From positions 116,849 through 180,848 of the forward strand of contig NZ_FYDO01000011.1 in NCBI RefSeq assembly GCF_900187615.1: a DNA stretch of 64,000 bases. Direction: 5' to 3'. Source of the stretch: Pseudomonas sp. Irchel s3f7 (lineage in GTDB: Bacteria > Pseudomonadota > Gammaproteobacteria > Pseudomonadales > Pseudomonadaceae). Positions 9,451 through 16,627 of the stretch are shown piece by piece. The notes under the pieces were generated by a model that saw only the letters and a program-made list of their open reading frames with translations, was not told where the DNA came from and made no database searches. Made by a program: the position numbers and the translations under genes. Numbering within the stretch: position 1 is the first letter of the stretch; every line of letters starts with the position of its first letter.

Positions 9451-10128
9451 TCACAGTTGGCTATCGGAAACCTCGATCCGAACGTCGGTGACGGCACGAT
9501 AGCGCCATACCTTTATTGATGCGTTATCACCCGGGGTCATGCGGCTAATGATGGCTGTAACCTCAGGAGGACTATTCACCGGAGTGCCTGCGATCTCCAA
9601 AATAATATCGCCAGGTAGAAGCCCCATTTTCGCGGCATCGATTCCTGCCTCAGGCCCGAAAACCAAAACACCCTTTTCAGAGGCTAAACCGAAGCTTTTG
9701 ACTATTGCCGGAGTCACTGGACTTATATGCGCCCCTAAACGTCCTACAGGAACCGGTTTGACAGCCGGTGCCGGCACCGCCGCCAAAGGAATCTGACTTG
9801 GGGTAGCTCTTGGAACAATCTGCGTGGCTGGTGAAGCGCTCGTTGCAACCCCTGGATTGGTTGCGACCGTGCCCGTACATCCTCGCTGAGTAACTACCTG
9901 ACCAATCACTTGCCGGATTTTCTCCGTTCTGGGAGTTGCGTACTGCTCGTAGCTCGTTTGCGTAATTAATAGTGTATTGCAGTCCATAGCTTCGTAAGTT
10001 GCCGGAGACTCGGTTTGGCGATGAAATTCAGCGTATTTCGCTTTTTCCTCGGCGCTCATCGGAAGGAAAATGCAGCTCACCAGTAGTGGGGTTGCTGTAA
10101 CCATTAACGTCATGAGCTTGATAGACAT
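9451..10128 (-). CDS. Lipoprotein with C-terminal PDZ domain (cargo gene)
   Basis: The protein has 225 residues. The signal peptide ends in the lipobox LVSC (Cys19), so it should be lipid-anchored. A segment with two cysteines (DCNTLL..., QRGC) and a Pro/Ala linker (about 95-130) lead to a PDZ-like domain (about 130-225: GRLGAHIS, KMGLLPGDIILEIAGTPV, IKVWR). No protease domain is present, so it probably binds C-terminal tails of envelope proteins. An AGGGAAGG site precedes the start and a terminator follows. It shares its whole architecture with the plus-strand lipoprotein at 33134-33943 in the same prophage. Confidence 0.8.
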   Translation of the reverse strand: MSIKLMTLMVTATPLLVSCIFLPMSAEEKAKYAEFHRQTESPATYEAMDCNTLLITQTSYEQYATPRTEKIRQVIGQVVTQRGCTGTVATNPGVATSASPATQIVPRATPSQIPLAAVPAPAVKPVPVGRLGAHISPVTPAIVKSFGLASEKGVLVFGPEAGIDAAKMGLLPGDIILEIAGTPVNSPPEVTAIISRMTPGDNASIKVWRYRAVTDVRIEVSDSQL

Positions 10129-10273
10129 AGCCTTCCCTGATGCAGGTGATTTTCTTTTGTGAATTGAAAGCTACTGTTTTGGCATGAACCTGTCCAATTG
10201 AGGTGCGCCTGTACGAATCCCCAGTAGCTACTTGCTGCCTCTGAATAGTAGCCTTCTGCCCACAATAGGATTA

Positions 10274-10306
10274 CCCAGTCCTTTGCCTGCAAGCCCAAGG
10301 ACTGGG
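10274..10306. repeat. Perfect 10-bp inverted repeat
   Basis: CCCAGTCCTT and AAGGACTGGG are separated by 13 bases, just upstream of the plus-strand 76-residue gene and upstream of the PDZ lipoprotein on the other strand. No T-run follows on either strand, so it is not a standard terminator. It could be an RNA hairpin or an operator. The rest of 10129-10346 shows no convincing gene. Confidence 0.5.
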
Positions 10307-10346
10307 ATTGCGCCAGTTTCGGCGCGGATATGACCTGGAGGTCAAG

Positions 10347-10577
10347 ATGTCAGGAATACCAGCAAGCCAAAGTGAAGTTCGCGCTCTTGGATTAGCGCTT
10401 CAGTGCCTTGCAGCGAGCCTCAAGCAAAACGGCGCACTCAATGCCGACCTTTACACCGCCAGGCTACAAAGCCATATCAATGCAGAGTATCCAGCTGCCG
10501 AAAACAAAGAAATTTTCAATCTTGTCCTTGAGAACTTGGTCTCCGATCTAGCTCGCATCGAAGCCCCGGCTGCTTAA
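10347..10577 (+). CDS. Small phage protein of unknown function
   Basis: The protein has 76 residues from MSGIPASQSEVRAL, with TGGAGG a few bases upstream; the longer reading from 10308 lacks such a site. It is predicted mostly alpha-helical with no membrane segment. It runs opposite to the tail operon and its stop overlaps the stop of the convergent 31-residue gene by four bases (TTAA shared), marking the edge of the cargo block. I do not recognise the family. Confidence 0.6.
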   Translation: MSGIPASQSEVRALGLALQCLAASLKQNGALNADLYTARLQSHINAEYPAAENKEIFNLVLENLVSDLARIEAPAA

Positions 10578-10669
10578 TTCGCGCCGGGAGGGCCGAACAG
10601 AACAAAATCTGCTTCGGCCCTTTTCTTACACTCCTCCTCGATAGATTTCTTTTGCGCATCAGTAAGCAT
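10574..10669 (-). CDS. 31-residue phage protein after the tail chaperones
   Basis: A short frame (MLTDAQKKSIEEECKKRAEA, then DFVLFGPPGAN) with GGAG 7 bases upstream begins 35 bases after the chaperone T frame stops. It is charged and helical. The position between T and the tape measure and the good ribosome site support a real small gene. Function unknown. Confidence 0.5.
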   Translation of the reverse strand: MLTDAQKKSIEEECKKRAEADFVLFGPPGAN

Positions 10670-10704
10670 GCTCGTCTCCTGCGGCCCTGCCGCATCATGA
10701 AATT

Positions 10705-10944
10705 TCAATCCGTACTCCCCGCCAGGCACACCGCATCCAGCGCGAACACCACCTCGTCGACTTCATCCCGCGGTAATGGCGATGGATGCGATTCCAGCCA
10801 ATCAGATATCTCACGCGCCGACAGAGGCAACGGGAAGGCACCGGCCATGCTGGCGATGTACCGGCGACCTCGGCAGACGTTGCGGTAGAGATTCAGCAGG
10901 TAGGCCGTGATCGGGTCGCTCTCTGGCTCATCTGGAACCGCCAT
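10705..10944 (-). CDS. Tail assembly chaperone T frame (made as a G-T fusion by frameshift)
   Basis: The marked frame has 79 residues from MAVPDEPESDP and contains PLSAREISDWLE and FALDAVCLAG, typical of the small helical T part of tail chaperones. No good ribosome site precedes it. The frame stays open upstream (…KRRLIYQRLG) across the end of the G gene as far as the A-rich slip site at 10995-11003, so the natural product is probably the G-T fusion that binds the tape measure during tail assembly. Independent initiation cannot be excluded. Confidence 0.75.
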   Translation of the reverse strand: MAVPDEPESDPITAYLLNLYRNVCRGRRYIASMAGAFPLPLSAREISDWLESHPSPLPRDEVDEVVFALDAVCLAGSTD

Positions 10945-10961
10945 GCCAAGCCGCTGGTAAA

Positions 10962-11432
10962 TCAGCCGGCGCTTTTCTGTCTCGCCGCCCCACTCTTTTT
11001 CCCACCGGAGGCGGGCAACGGCTTTCCCACGGTCTCGACCAGGGCCTTTTGCGCCTCCAGTGCCGATGCGGAAGCCTCACGCAAGACGAACAGGAAAAAC
11101 CCGAGGTTCGCATCGAGCATCTGCTCGGCATCCTCGGAACTGTACGGCAGAGGGTTACCGCCCTCGTCCTGCACACCAGTCCAGTCCTTGACGATGAACT
11201 GGCTAATCAGCTTGCACTGGGTCTGATGCTCGGTCACCTCGCCTTCGACTGCACCCACGACACCGACGCCGAACTGTGCGTCAGCGTTGCGCAGCTTGCG
11301 GCGCTCGCGCTCAAGGGCGACTTGGTATTCAGGGTTATCAATTCGTGCCAGCAGCACCTTCGTGTCGTCGTCATAGGCGACCCACTTGGTTTCCGAGGTG
11401 TTCTGGTCTTTCTTTTTCAGCTGCAAAGCCAT
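10962..11432 (-). CDS. Tail assembly chaperone G
   Basis: The protein has 156 residues from MALQLKKKDQNTSET (the ATG two codons upstream is too close to the GAGG site). It lies between the tail tube and T, as in lambda G. FLFVLREASASALEAQ and a Lys/Gly-rich tail (GGKKSGAARQKSAG) end the zero-frame product. G and the G-T fusion wrap the tape measure protein and recruit tail tube subunits; they are absent from the finished particle. Confidence 0.8.
   Translation of the reverse strand: MALQLKKKDQNTSETKWVAYDDDTKVLLARIDNPEYQVALERERRKLRNADAQFGVGVVGAVEGEVTEHQTQCKLISQFIVKDWTGVQDEGGNPLPYSSEDAEQMLDANLGFFLFVLREASASALEAQKALVETVGKPLPASGGKKSGAARQKSAG
10995..11003 (-). other. Programmed -1 frameshift site of the tail chaperone pair
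   Basis: On the minus strand the codons GGG AAA AAG occur 11 codons before the G stop. A one-base slip back gives a frame with no stop that runs directly into the T frame. The heptamer G-AAA-AAG is not a perfect X-XXY-YYZ but has the A-rich A-site slip. This follows the conserved frameshift rule for long-tailed phage chaperone genes. Confidence 0.65.
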
Positions 11433-11509
11433 GGTCATTCCTCACGCCACGCCGAAAAGGACCGCCCCGGCTGGCGTTGGTACCGGGGCAGTCAAGGGGT
11501 GAATCGGTG

Positions 11510-12430
11510 TTACGGCGCCACGTATGGCGCGCGGGTGATGGTCGGAGCGATCTTGGCCACGGTGTAATTCAGCGTCACCTCGATCAGATCCTTTTTGCCG
11601 CCACTCGGCAGCTCGCCGTCGACTTCCACCGCCGGGAAGCTGAAGGTGTACTTGTTGCCAACGCTGTCGGTGATCGGGAATTCGATGGAGACCGGAACAC
11701 GGGTGAAGGTGTTCTTCCAGATGCCCCAGGCCGTCGCGGACCAGGCGAGCGTGATGGTGCCGGTGATGGCCGCCTCGGTGGCGATCTGCGCACCCGGGCC
11801 CATCTTGTCGGTGCCAATGCAGCGCTGAGCCTGCAGGCCGTTATCCAGGCTGATGGTCATGGCCGAGACGCAGGCCTGACCTTCGAGCGATACGCCATCG
11901 ACCAGGAGGGTACCGACGTTGCCGTTGCTCATGAACGGGGTGGAAGTCGGTGCCGCCGGCGCAAGCACGATCGGCGCATCGCTGTCGGTGTAATCGAGGC
12001 AGGCGGTGCCGAAGGTGACGGTGACCTTGCCGTCGCTCGGGATGTCCAGAGCGAACGTCGGGATGTGCACGCCCTTGAACAGGGAGTAAACACCCACATC
12101 CATGTAGTTCTTGGCGATCGAGAATGTGTGGCGCACGTCGCCCACGGTCAGCACGTTGGCGGTCCAGTTGCCGTAGAAAGCGGCCTCAAGCAGCTTGTCG
12201 AAGCTGCCATAGGACAGCTCGGCGGTCAGGTCGCCGCCGATGTCGGTACTGGTCACGACCGAACCTTGGCTGATCCGCGAGTCGGTGATCTCGTCGCTGG
12301 TAGCCGTGTTGACGGTCGGAGTCATGGCATTGCCGGTCAGCCGTAGCGTGTCCCAGGTGCCGGAGCCGGGAGTAACGCCGGGCGTCACCTCGGGGATGAT
12401 GTAACTTGTGACTTTGGCGCCGCTCGACAT
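11510..12430 (-). CDS. Major tail tube protein
   Basis: The protein has 306 residues from MSSGAKVTSYIIPEVTPG, with GGAGA 8 bases upstream (a start at 12454 is less likely). TLRLTGNAMTPT, TDIGGDLTAELSYGSF and the repeated beta strands are characteristic of the phage tail tube (Phage_tube_2) family. It stacks as rings to form the non-contractile tail. It lies directly upstream of the G chaperone, the standard order, and has a terminator immediately upstream of it. Confidence 0.88.
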   Translation of the reverse strand: MSSGAKVTSYIIPEVTPGVTPGSGTWDTLRLTGNAMTPTVNTATSDEITDSRISQGSVVTSTDIGGDLTAELSYGSFDKLLEAAFYGNWTANVLTVGDVRHTFSIAKNYMDVGVYSLFKGVHIPTFALDIPSDGKVTVTFGTACLDYTDSDAPIVLAPAAPTSTPFMSNGNVGTLLVDGVSLEGQACVSAMTISLDNGLQAQRCIGTDKMGPGAQIATEAAITGTITLAWSATAWGIWKNTFTRVPVSIEFPITDSVGNKYTFSFPAVEVDGELPSGGKKDLIEVTLNYTVAKIAPTITRAPYVAP

Positions 12431-12455
12431 AGTGAGTCTCCAGATTGCGGACATG

Positions 12456-12477
12456 AAAAAGCCCGCGCGCGGCGGGC
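12456..12477 (-). terminator. Intrinsic terminator, minus strand, upstream of the tail tube gene
   Basis: Stem GCCCGC/GCGGGC with a 5-base loop and five T on the minus strand, between the mosaic tail protein and the tail tube gene. Its place inside a late operon implies antitermination or partial readthrough, or a local promoter for the tube gene. Confidence 0.7.
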
Positions 12478-12503
12478 CGAGAATGAGTCAGAGGGCGCTC
12501 TGC

Positions 12504-12923
12504 TCAGGTGGACTTTTTGAGATCTTCCAGCACGGCGCGGTATCCGTCGCTCGCGCCTTTCGATACGGCCTCCCGAATCAGATCAACGAGGTCTTGATCA
12601 GCAGGCTTCTGGTCGCCACCGGTGTATCCACCTGAGCAAAAACACTGACCTACTCCAAGACCAATCCCGGCCGCGAAATATTGCCCGTCGCGCAACTCCA
12701 TCTTGATCGACCAGCTATCACCGATCTTCGTATTGGTGATTGATCCGCGCTCCACCTCGGCCTCGCTGATGTAGGTCACGCCGTCGACTACGACAAATGG
12801 CTTTGGCTGTTCCTTTTTGCCAAGACTGGCAAGGCATGGGTCGCCCGACGAGTGAAATTCAAACGCGCCATTTTTGTGGAGCTTCCACCCTGACACGCCT
12901 GGCTTGAAATTGTGGCTCTGCAT
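12504..12923 (-). CDS. Mosaic tail protein sharing pieces of the tail tip and tape measure C-termini
   Basis: The protein has 139 residues from MQSHNFKPGVSGWKLHKNGA, behind GAGAGGAAAC. Residues 1-22 resemble tail tip residues about 957-980 (GWILNKDGTLEI). Residues 60-92 (GSITNTKIGD, WSIKMELRDGQYFAAGIGLG) match two segments of the same DUF1983 module in changed order. Residues 97-139 (SGGYTGG, then DLVDLIREAVSKGASDGY) resemble the tape measure C-terminus. It sits between tail terminator and tail tube genes and is followed by a terminator. It may be an extra tail tip or fibre component; the exact role is unknown. Confidence 0.7.
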   Translation of the reverse strand: MQSHNFKPGVSGWKLHKNGAFEFHSSGDPCLASLGKKEQPKPFVVVDGVTYISEAEVERGSITNTKIGDSWSIKMELRDGQYFAAGIGLGVGQCFCSGGYTGGDQKPADQDLVDLIREAVSKGASDGYRAVLEDLKKST

Positions 12924-12931
12924 GTTTCCTC

Positions 12932-13324
12932 TCAGCCGGCGCGAAACCGGATATTGACGTTGATCTGGTAGAAGCCCTCGAACTCGCCGGCCGGTATCTG
13001 GCTCGCCTCCAGGCATTCGAGGTCGCCTGATTGCCAGTAGGCAAAGTGCGCTTCGAGCTGATCAGACAGGACGCTGAGCGCCTTAAGGCCGGTGCCGAGC
13101 CGTGCGAAGCATTGGATGCTGATCTGCCCAGGCTTGCGGGTGTACGGCTTGTCAGCCATGCCAGCCATGAAGGCCGTTGCGTGCCGGATGTTCAGGCGGC
13201 ACCAGAGTCCGGCAGCCGGAGGCGTGAAGGTCGGGGTGTTCGGGTAGTCGATGCTCGACTGCGGCAGGTCGGTAAAGGCGACCATGCGCGCCGTGATCAG
13301 CTTGCGGATGTCTTCATATGTCAC
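12932..13324 (-). CDS. Tail terminator protein (DUF4128 / lambda U-like)
   Basis: The protein has 130 residues starting MTYEDIRKLITARMVAF. The pattern YPNTPTFTPPAAGLWCRLNI and PGQISIQCFARLGTGL is that of the phage tail terminator-like family, whose rings cap the finished tail and join it to the head. It overlaps the preceding gene by four bases. Confidence 0.82.
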   Translation of the reverse strand: MTYEDIRKLITARMVAFTDLPQSSIDYPNTPTFTPPAAGLWCRLNIRHATAFMAGMADKPYTRKPGQISIQCFARLGTGLKALSVLSDQLEAHFAYWQSGDLECLEASQIPAGEFEGFYQINVNIRFRAG

Positions 13325-13701
13325 TTGTAGACCTCGCTCACGCCGATGAAGGACAGCCCATAAATACCGGTCGGCGCCTGGCTTGAATGGCCGTTTTCGA
13401 GGCGCTCGGCATATGGCAAGTTGTTCTGTATGAAGACTTGGGTGTACGGCTCCAGACCCGACAGGACTGCCCCGCCACGCCTGATCGTTTCGTTACCGCT
13501 CGGATCAACGTCAGTTGTGGATGTGTAGACCGGCGAGCCAATGCTGACGATGTTGTTGCCACGGAACCGCCCGGTATCAACCGGTGATTTCTCGATGATT
13601 TCGCCGAGCAGCGCCAAGGCGATATTTCTGACCCGTTTGCTGACTTCCTCGTCGATCTGCACCGCAAAGGCGCTTGGCGGAAAGCTCCAGCCCTTGCCCA
13701 T
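13321..13701 (-). CDS. Tail completion / neck protein (HK97 gp10-like)
   Basis: The protein has 126 residues. A basic helix (EEVSKRVRNIALALLGEII) followed by EKSPVDTGRFRGNN is the signature of the gp10/Z-like minor tail proteins (the SPVDTG box). C-terminal YAERLENGHSSQAPTGI is also typical. It helps complete the neck between head and tail. It overlaps or abuts the genes on both sides. Confidence 0.85.
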   Translation of the reverse strand: MGKGWSFPPSAFAVQIDEEVSKRVRNIALALLGEIIEKSPVDTGRFRGNNIVSIGSPVYTSTTDVDPSGNETIRRGGAVLSGLEPYTQVFIQNNLPYAERLENGHSSQAPTGIYGLSFIGVSEVYK

Positions 13702-14087
13702 TACGGCGCCCTCAGTTGTATTTGGTAGGTGGCTGACGCTGGATCAACCTGCACGCCCTTGACCACGTAACTGACGCTCTTGGCCCGGTCGGCCAGATCC
13801 GGCGCCGCGATCGTGTGCCCTTCTGCTGGACGGTCCGTGACCTCATTGGTCAGCGCGATCAGCTGCAGGTCGCCCGACAGAATGTTGATGTTGTCGATGC
13901 GTTTGGTTTCGCACTTGGCCAGCACGCCGCGCCCGGTGTAGGTCACGGTGATGGCCGTGGTGGTTTCCTCGACCGGGTCCCACACGCCTGGCCCCTGATA
14001 CGAGCCAGTGAACGCCGACACAGCATCGGCCAGCTTCCCGTCGAACGCCTTGGCCAGCTTGGTCTGAAGCTTTTCCTGTAGGCCCAT
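13701..14087 (-). CDS. Head closure / neck protein
   Basis: The protein has 128 residues from MGLQEKLQTKLAKAFDGKLA, with GAGGGG upstream; the frame extends to 14132 without a ribosome site. The helical N-terminus and beta-rich remainder (GVWDPVEETTTAITVTYTGR) resemble the proteins between connector and gp10-like genes in Pseudomonas phages, sometimes misannotated as glutamate 5-kinase. It probably plugs the portal/connector channel. Confidence 0.7.
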   Translation of the reverse strand: MGLQEKLQTKLAKAFDGKLADAVSAFTGSYQGPGVWDPVEETTTAITVTYTGRGVLAKCETKRIDNINILSGDLQLIALTNEVTDRPAEGHTIAAPDLADRAKSVSYVVKGVQVDPASATYQIQLRAP

Positions 14088-14089
14088 GC

Positions 14090-14467
14090 TCAGCCCCTCA
14101 CCATCGGAATGGAATTGGTGCCGGTGGTCCATGGGTAGATCAGCGCCAAGGCGAAGTTCTCCCCAGAAGACAGCGCGACAGAGCCCTGAACGTAGGTTTC
14201 ACTGACGGACGTGCCAGAGACAGCCGATACCGACTCGCTCACCGTCTCGCGGTCGGTGGCCTTGTACAGGGATCCAGTCGAGGCGACTTTTGCAACTTGG
14301 GCGCCGGCCTGTTTGATCTCGGCCGGTACTTCGGCGGGAACAGGACGCTTTATCTTGCTGGTCAGCCAGGCGTTGGCCTGCATCACAGACATAACCGGAT
14401 CACCGGCACCCGCCCAGCCCGACCCCAGCAATGCGTCAACGTCTGCAACAGTGATGAAGTCGGTCAT
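14090..14467 (-). CDS. Head-tail connector (adaptor) protein
   Basis: The protein has 125 residues starting MTDFITVADVDALLG. It is helical with the DALLGSGW / AWLTSKI / VPAEIKQAGAQVAKVA pattern of the DnaT-like/HK97 gp6-like connector family that docks beneath the portal. It lies between capsid-region and neck genes, the expected order. No DNA replication role should be read from the DnaT-like family name. Confidence 0.75.
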   Translation of the reverse strand: MTDFITVADVDALLGSGWAGAGDPVMSVMQANAWLTSKIKRPVPAEVPAEIKQAGAQVAKVASTGSLYKATDRETVSESVSAVSGTSVSETYVQGSVALSSGENFALALIYPWTTGTNSIPMVRG

Positions 14468-14470
14468 GGG

Positions 14471-14749
14471 TTATTCCTGGTCAGCCTTGTCGAGCAACTC
14501 GGCCAGGGCTGGCCGCTCGGCTTCAGCATCGAACTGAATGCCTTTCTCGGTCAGCTTCACCTTGATCTCTTCGACCCGCAGTCCTTTGGACGGCTTGTCA
14601 CCACCCGAAGCCCCCTTCTTCATCGGCTCAGGGTGCTTGTAGTCATCCGGCGCGAACTTGGCGTCGATGATCTTGTAACCCTTTTGGCGCAGTTCAGCCT
14701 TGCGCTCAGCGGTGACCGGGTGTTTCTCGTAAACGACTTTCTCGTCCAT
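14471..14749 (-). CDS. Small capsid-region protein with C-terminal HeH/SAP-like motif
   Basis: The protein has 92 residues. It starts MDEKVVYEKHPVTAERKA. The C-terminal 35 residues (RVEEIKVKLTEKGIQFDAEA...ALAELLDKA) fit the helix-extended-loop-helix HeH/LEM-like fold common in proteins coded just after the capsid gene. A flexible Lys/Gly stretch precedes it. It may decorate or organise the head; function is not established. Confidence 0.7.
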   Translation of the reverse strand: MDEKVVYEKHPVTAERKAELRQKGYKIIDAKFAPDDYKHPEPMKKGASGGDKPSKGLRVEEIKVKLTEKGIQFDAEAERPALAELLDKADQE

Positions 14750-14798
14750 GGTGGACTCCTGGCAGGTGGATCAGGCGACCCGAAGGCCGCCGTCTCGA

Positions 14799-15767
14799 TT
14801 ACTTGGTAGCGTCACCGATGGTGATAACGCCAGCCGAGGCCTTGATGCTGTTCGCAACCAGGTCCCAGTTGGTGCCGGTGGCCAGCTCAGCGCTGGTCGG
14901 AGACTTGCCGCCGTTGGCGGTGTCCCACGTGTAGCCCTTGAGCCCCATGCCGAAGGTGTAGTCGGCCTGCATGGTGGTCTCGATGCGCTCCTTGCCGTTG
15001 GAGGTCTGGATGTTGGTGATCAGGTCGGAACCATCCATCACCATCGCAGCGCCGTCGGCCAGGCTCAGCACCTTCTGCTTGTTCGGGGTGCCGGCCTCGT
15101 ACAGCGCGGCGGCGTCGGTGATGATCACCGCCTTGCCCAGAATGTCGACAACCTGCACGCCGCTGAAGGTGAACAGCTTTTCGGCGTTGACCAGGTTCTT
15201 GCCGATCAGCTTGTGGTACATGGCGCCGGTCATGACCTGGGCGATCAGGCGCTGCGAGGCGTCACCGAACAGCGCGTGCGCGTTGTTGATGGCGACGTAG
15301 TCCACGCCGGCGGTGGCGGATACATCGTTGGTGGCGGTTGGCTGGTTGCCAATGGCGGCGACCAGAGCGGCGATGGCGGTGTTCAGCTGGTCCGACATGA
15401 TGGCTTCGGACAGGTTGCGACTGATCACTTCCAGGGCTTCTTCCGGGTTCTTCTCAACCCACGACAGCTGCGAAGGCTCCCACAGGATCGGGCCGAAGCC
15501 GCCGGCGATCTTCACCGAGTCGTACTGCTTCTGGGTCAGCGGGGTTGCAGCCTGCGCGCCGTTGGCGGCATAGCGGTCAACACGGCGCTGAGCGCTGTGC
15601 AGGCCAGCCCAGAACGACTCTTGCAGGAAGTCGCCGTCGATACCTTGAGTGGTCAGGCGGATGGAGCCAGCGGAGGCGGCGTTGAATTTTTCAACGTCCT
15701 GCGCCAGGGTTTCGATGGTGGTTTTCTTGAGGTATTCGTTGAATACCTTCATGTTCGACAGGGACAT
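14799..15767 (-). CDS. Major capsid protein
   Basis: The protein has 322 residues starting MSLSNMKVFNEYLKKTTIET. DGDFLQESFWAGLHSAQRRV, QVMTGAMYHKLI and VDILGKAVIITDAAALY are typical of HK97-fold phage capsid proteins with a separate scaffold. It sits between the scaffold and connector genes and has a strong AAGGAGC-type ribosome site, as expected for the most abundant product. Confidence 0.9.
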   Translation of the reverse strand: MSLSNMKVFNEYLKKTTIETLAQDVEKFNAASAGSIRLTTQGIDGDFLQESFWAGLHSAQRRVDRYAANGAQAATPLTQKQYDSVKIAGGFGPILWEPSQLSWVEKNPEEALEVISRNLSEAIMSDQLNTAIAALVAAIGNQPTATNDVSATAGVDYVAINNAHALFGDASQRLIAQVMTGAMYHKLIGKNLVNAEKLFTFSGVQVVDILGKAVIITDAAALYEAGTPNKQKVLSLADGAAMVMDGSDLITNIQTSNGKERIETTMQADYTFGMGLKGYTWDTANGGKSPTSAELATGTNWDLVANSIKASAGVITIGDATK

Positions 15768-15776
15768 AGTTGCTCC

Positions 15777-16523
15777 TTAACTTGTTGCGGTCATGGCCTT
15801 AATGGCTGCTACGCGATCTGCTTTGCTGCCGCCAAAGTTGCCCTTGGCGCCGGAATTGCCGCCATCACCGCCCTGAGCGCCGCCGCCATTGGCGTTGGAA
15901 CTCTTCAGGATGTGGTCGCGGTGGGGGTACTGCGAAACAAGTGTCTCGATGGCTTCGTCGAAGTCGGCCAGTTCGCCTGGACGGGAGCGACTGAAAATCT
16001 TCTGGCCTTGGGCGTCATAGGCGACGACCTTGCCTTCCTCGATCTTCAGGTTCTGACCGAACGTGGCCTGAACCATGTCTACCGGCACGGCCAGCTTGTC
16101 GGCGATGTACTTCGAGCGGGCAAAACTGCCGCCGATCTTCTCGGCATACAGCTGCTGCTCAAAGGTCTGCACCTTGCCGTTGGCTTCATCCAGCTGGGTT
16201 TGGAAGGCCTTGCTGATTTCGCCCTTCACCTTCTCGATTTCGCCGGCATCCACCAGTTTTTTAGCATCGAGATTGGAGACGATCTCCAGAGCCTTGCGGG
16301 CTGCAGTTGGGTCGTCGATACCTTCGAAGGTCTTTACCAGGCCCTCGGCAGTCTCGGCGCGGGTGCGGTGCGATTTGGCCTCGGCGTTCAGCCGGGTGAT
16401 GGTGTCGCGGGTGCCAACAGCATCGAACGCAATGTCCTTGCCGTCGTCACCAGTGAATACGGGCTTCCCATCCAGGACTTCCGCGTATTGCTTGCCATCG
16501 ACTTCAACGATCTTGAGTTTCAT
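15777..16523 (-). CDS. Capsid scaffolding protein (DUF6651-type)
   Basis: The protein has 248 residues. An N-terminal beta part (MKLKIVEVDGKQYAEVLDGK) leads to a long charged coiled coil (about 40-145), a short C-terminal domain and a Gly/Asn-rich tail (about 205-230). Coiled coil plus position immediately before the capsid gene identify it as the assembly scaffold. No protease motif is visible, so the scaffold probably leaves intact or is degraded by another factor. Confidence 0.8.
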   Translation of the reverse strand: MKLKIVEVDGKQYAEVLDGKPVFTGDDGKDIAFDAVGTRDTITRLNAEAKSHRTRAETAEGLVKTFEGIDDPTAARKALEIVSNLDAKKLVDAGEIEKVKGEISKAFQTQLDEANGKVQTFEQQLYAEKIGGSFARSKYIADKLAVPVDMVQATFGQNLKIEEGKVVAYDAQGQKIFSRSRPGELADFDEAIETLVSQYPHRDHILKSSNANGGGAQGGDGGNSGAKGNFGGSKADRVAAIKAMTATS

Positions 16524-16583
16524 TGTTTCTCCTAGCAGGCCATCCGGCCCAGTGCGCCCCGCTCATCCGAACAGACAGGCAAT

Positions 16584-16609
16584 AAAAAGCCCCGGCGTAT
16601 GCCAGGGCT
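16584..16609 (-). terminator. Intrinsic terminator, minus strand
   Basis: Stem AGCCC/GGGCT extended by GGC/GCC, with an AT-rich T-run on the minus strand. It separates the portal/head-morphogenesis genes from the scaffold-capsid genes. Confidence 0.7.
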
Positions 16610-16627
16610 GAATGATTTGGTTTGTGG

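Noticed and set aside
14748..16535. Plus-strand frame of 595 codons across the capsid genes
   Set aside because: Opposite to the clear scaffold and capsid genes, Gly/Leu/Val-rich shadow translation.
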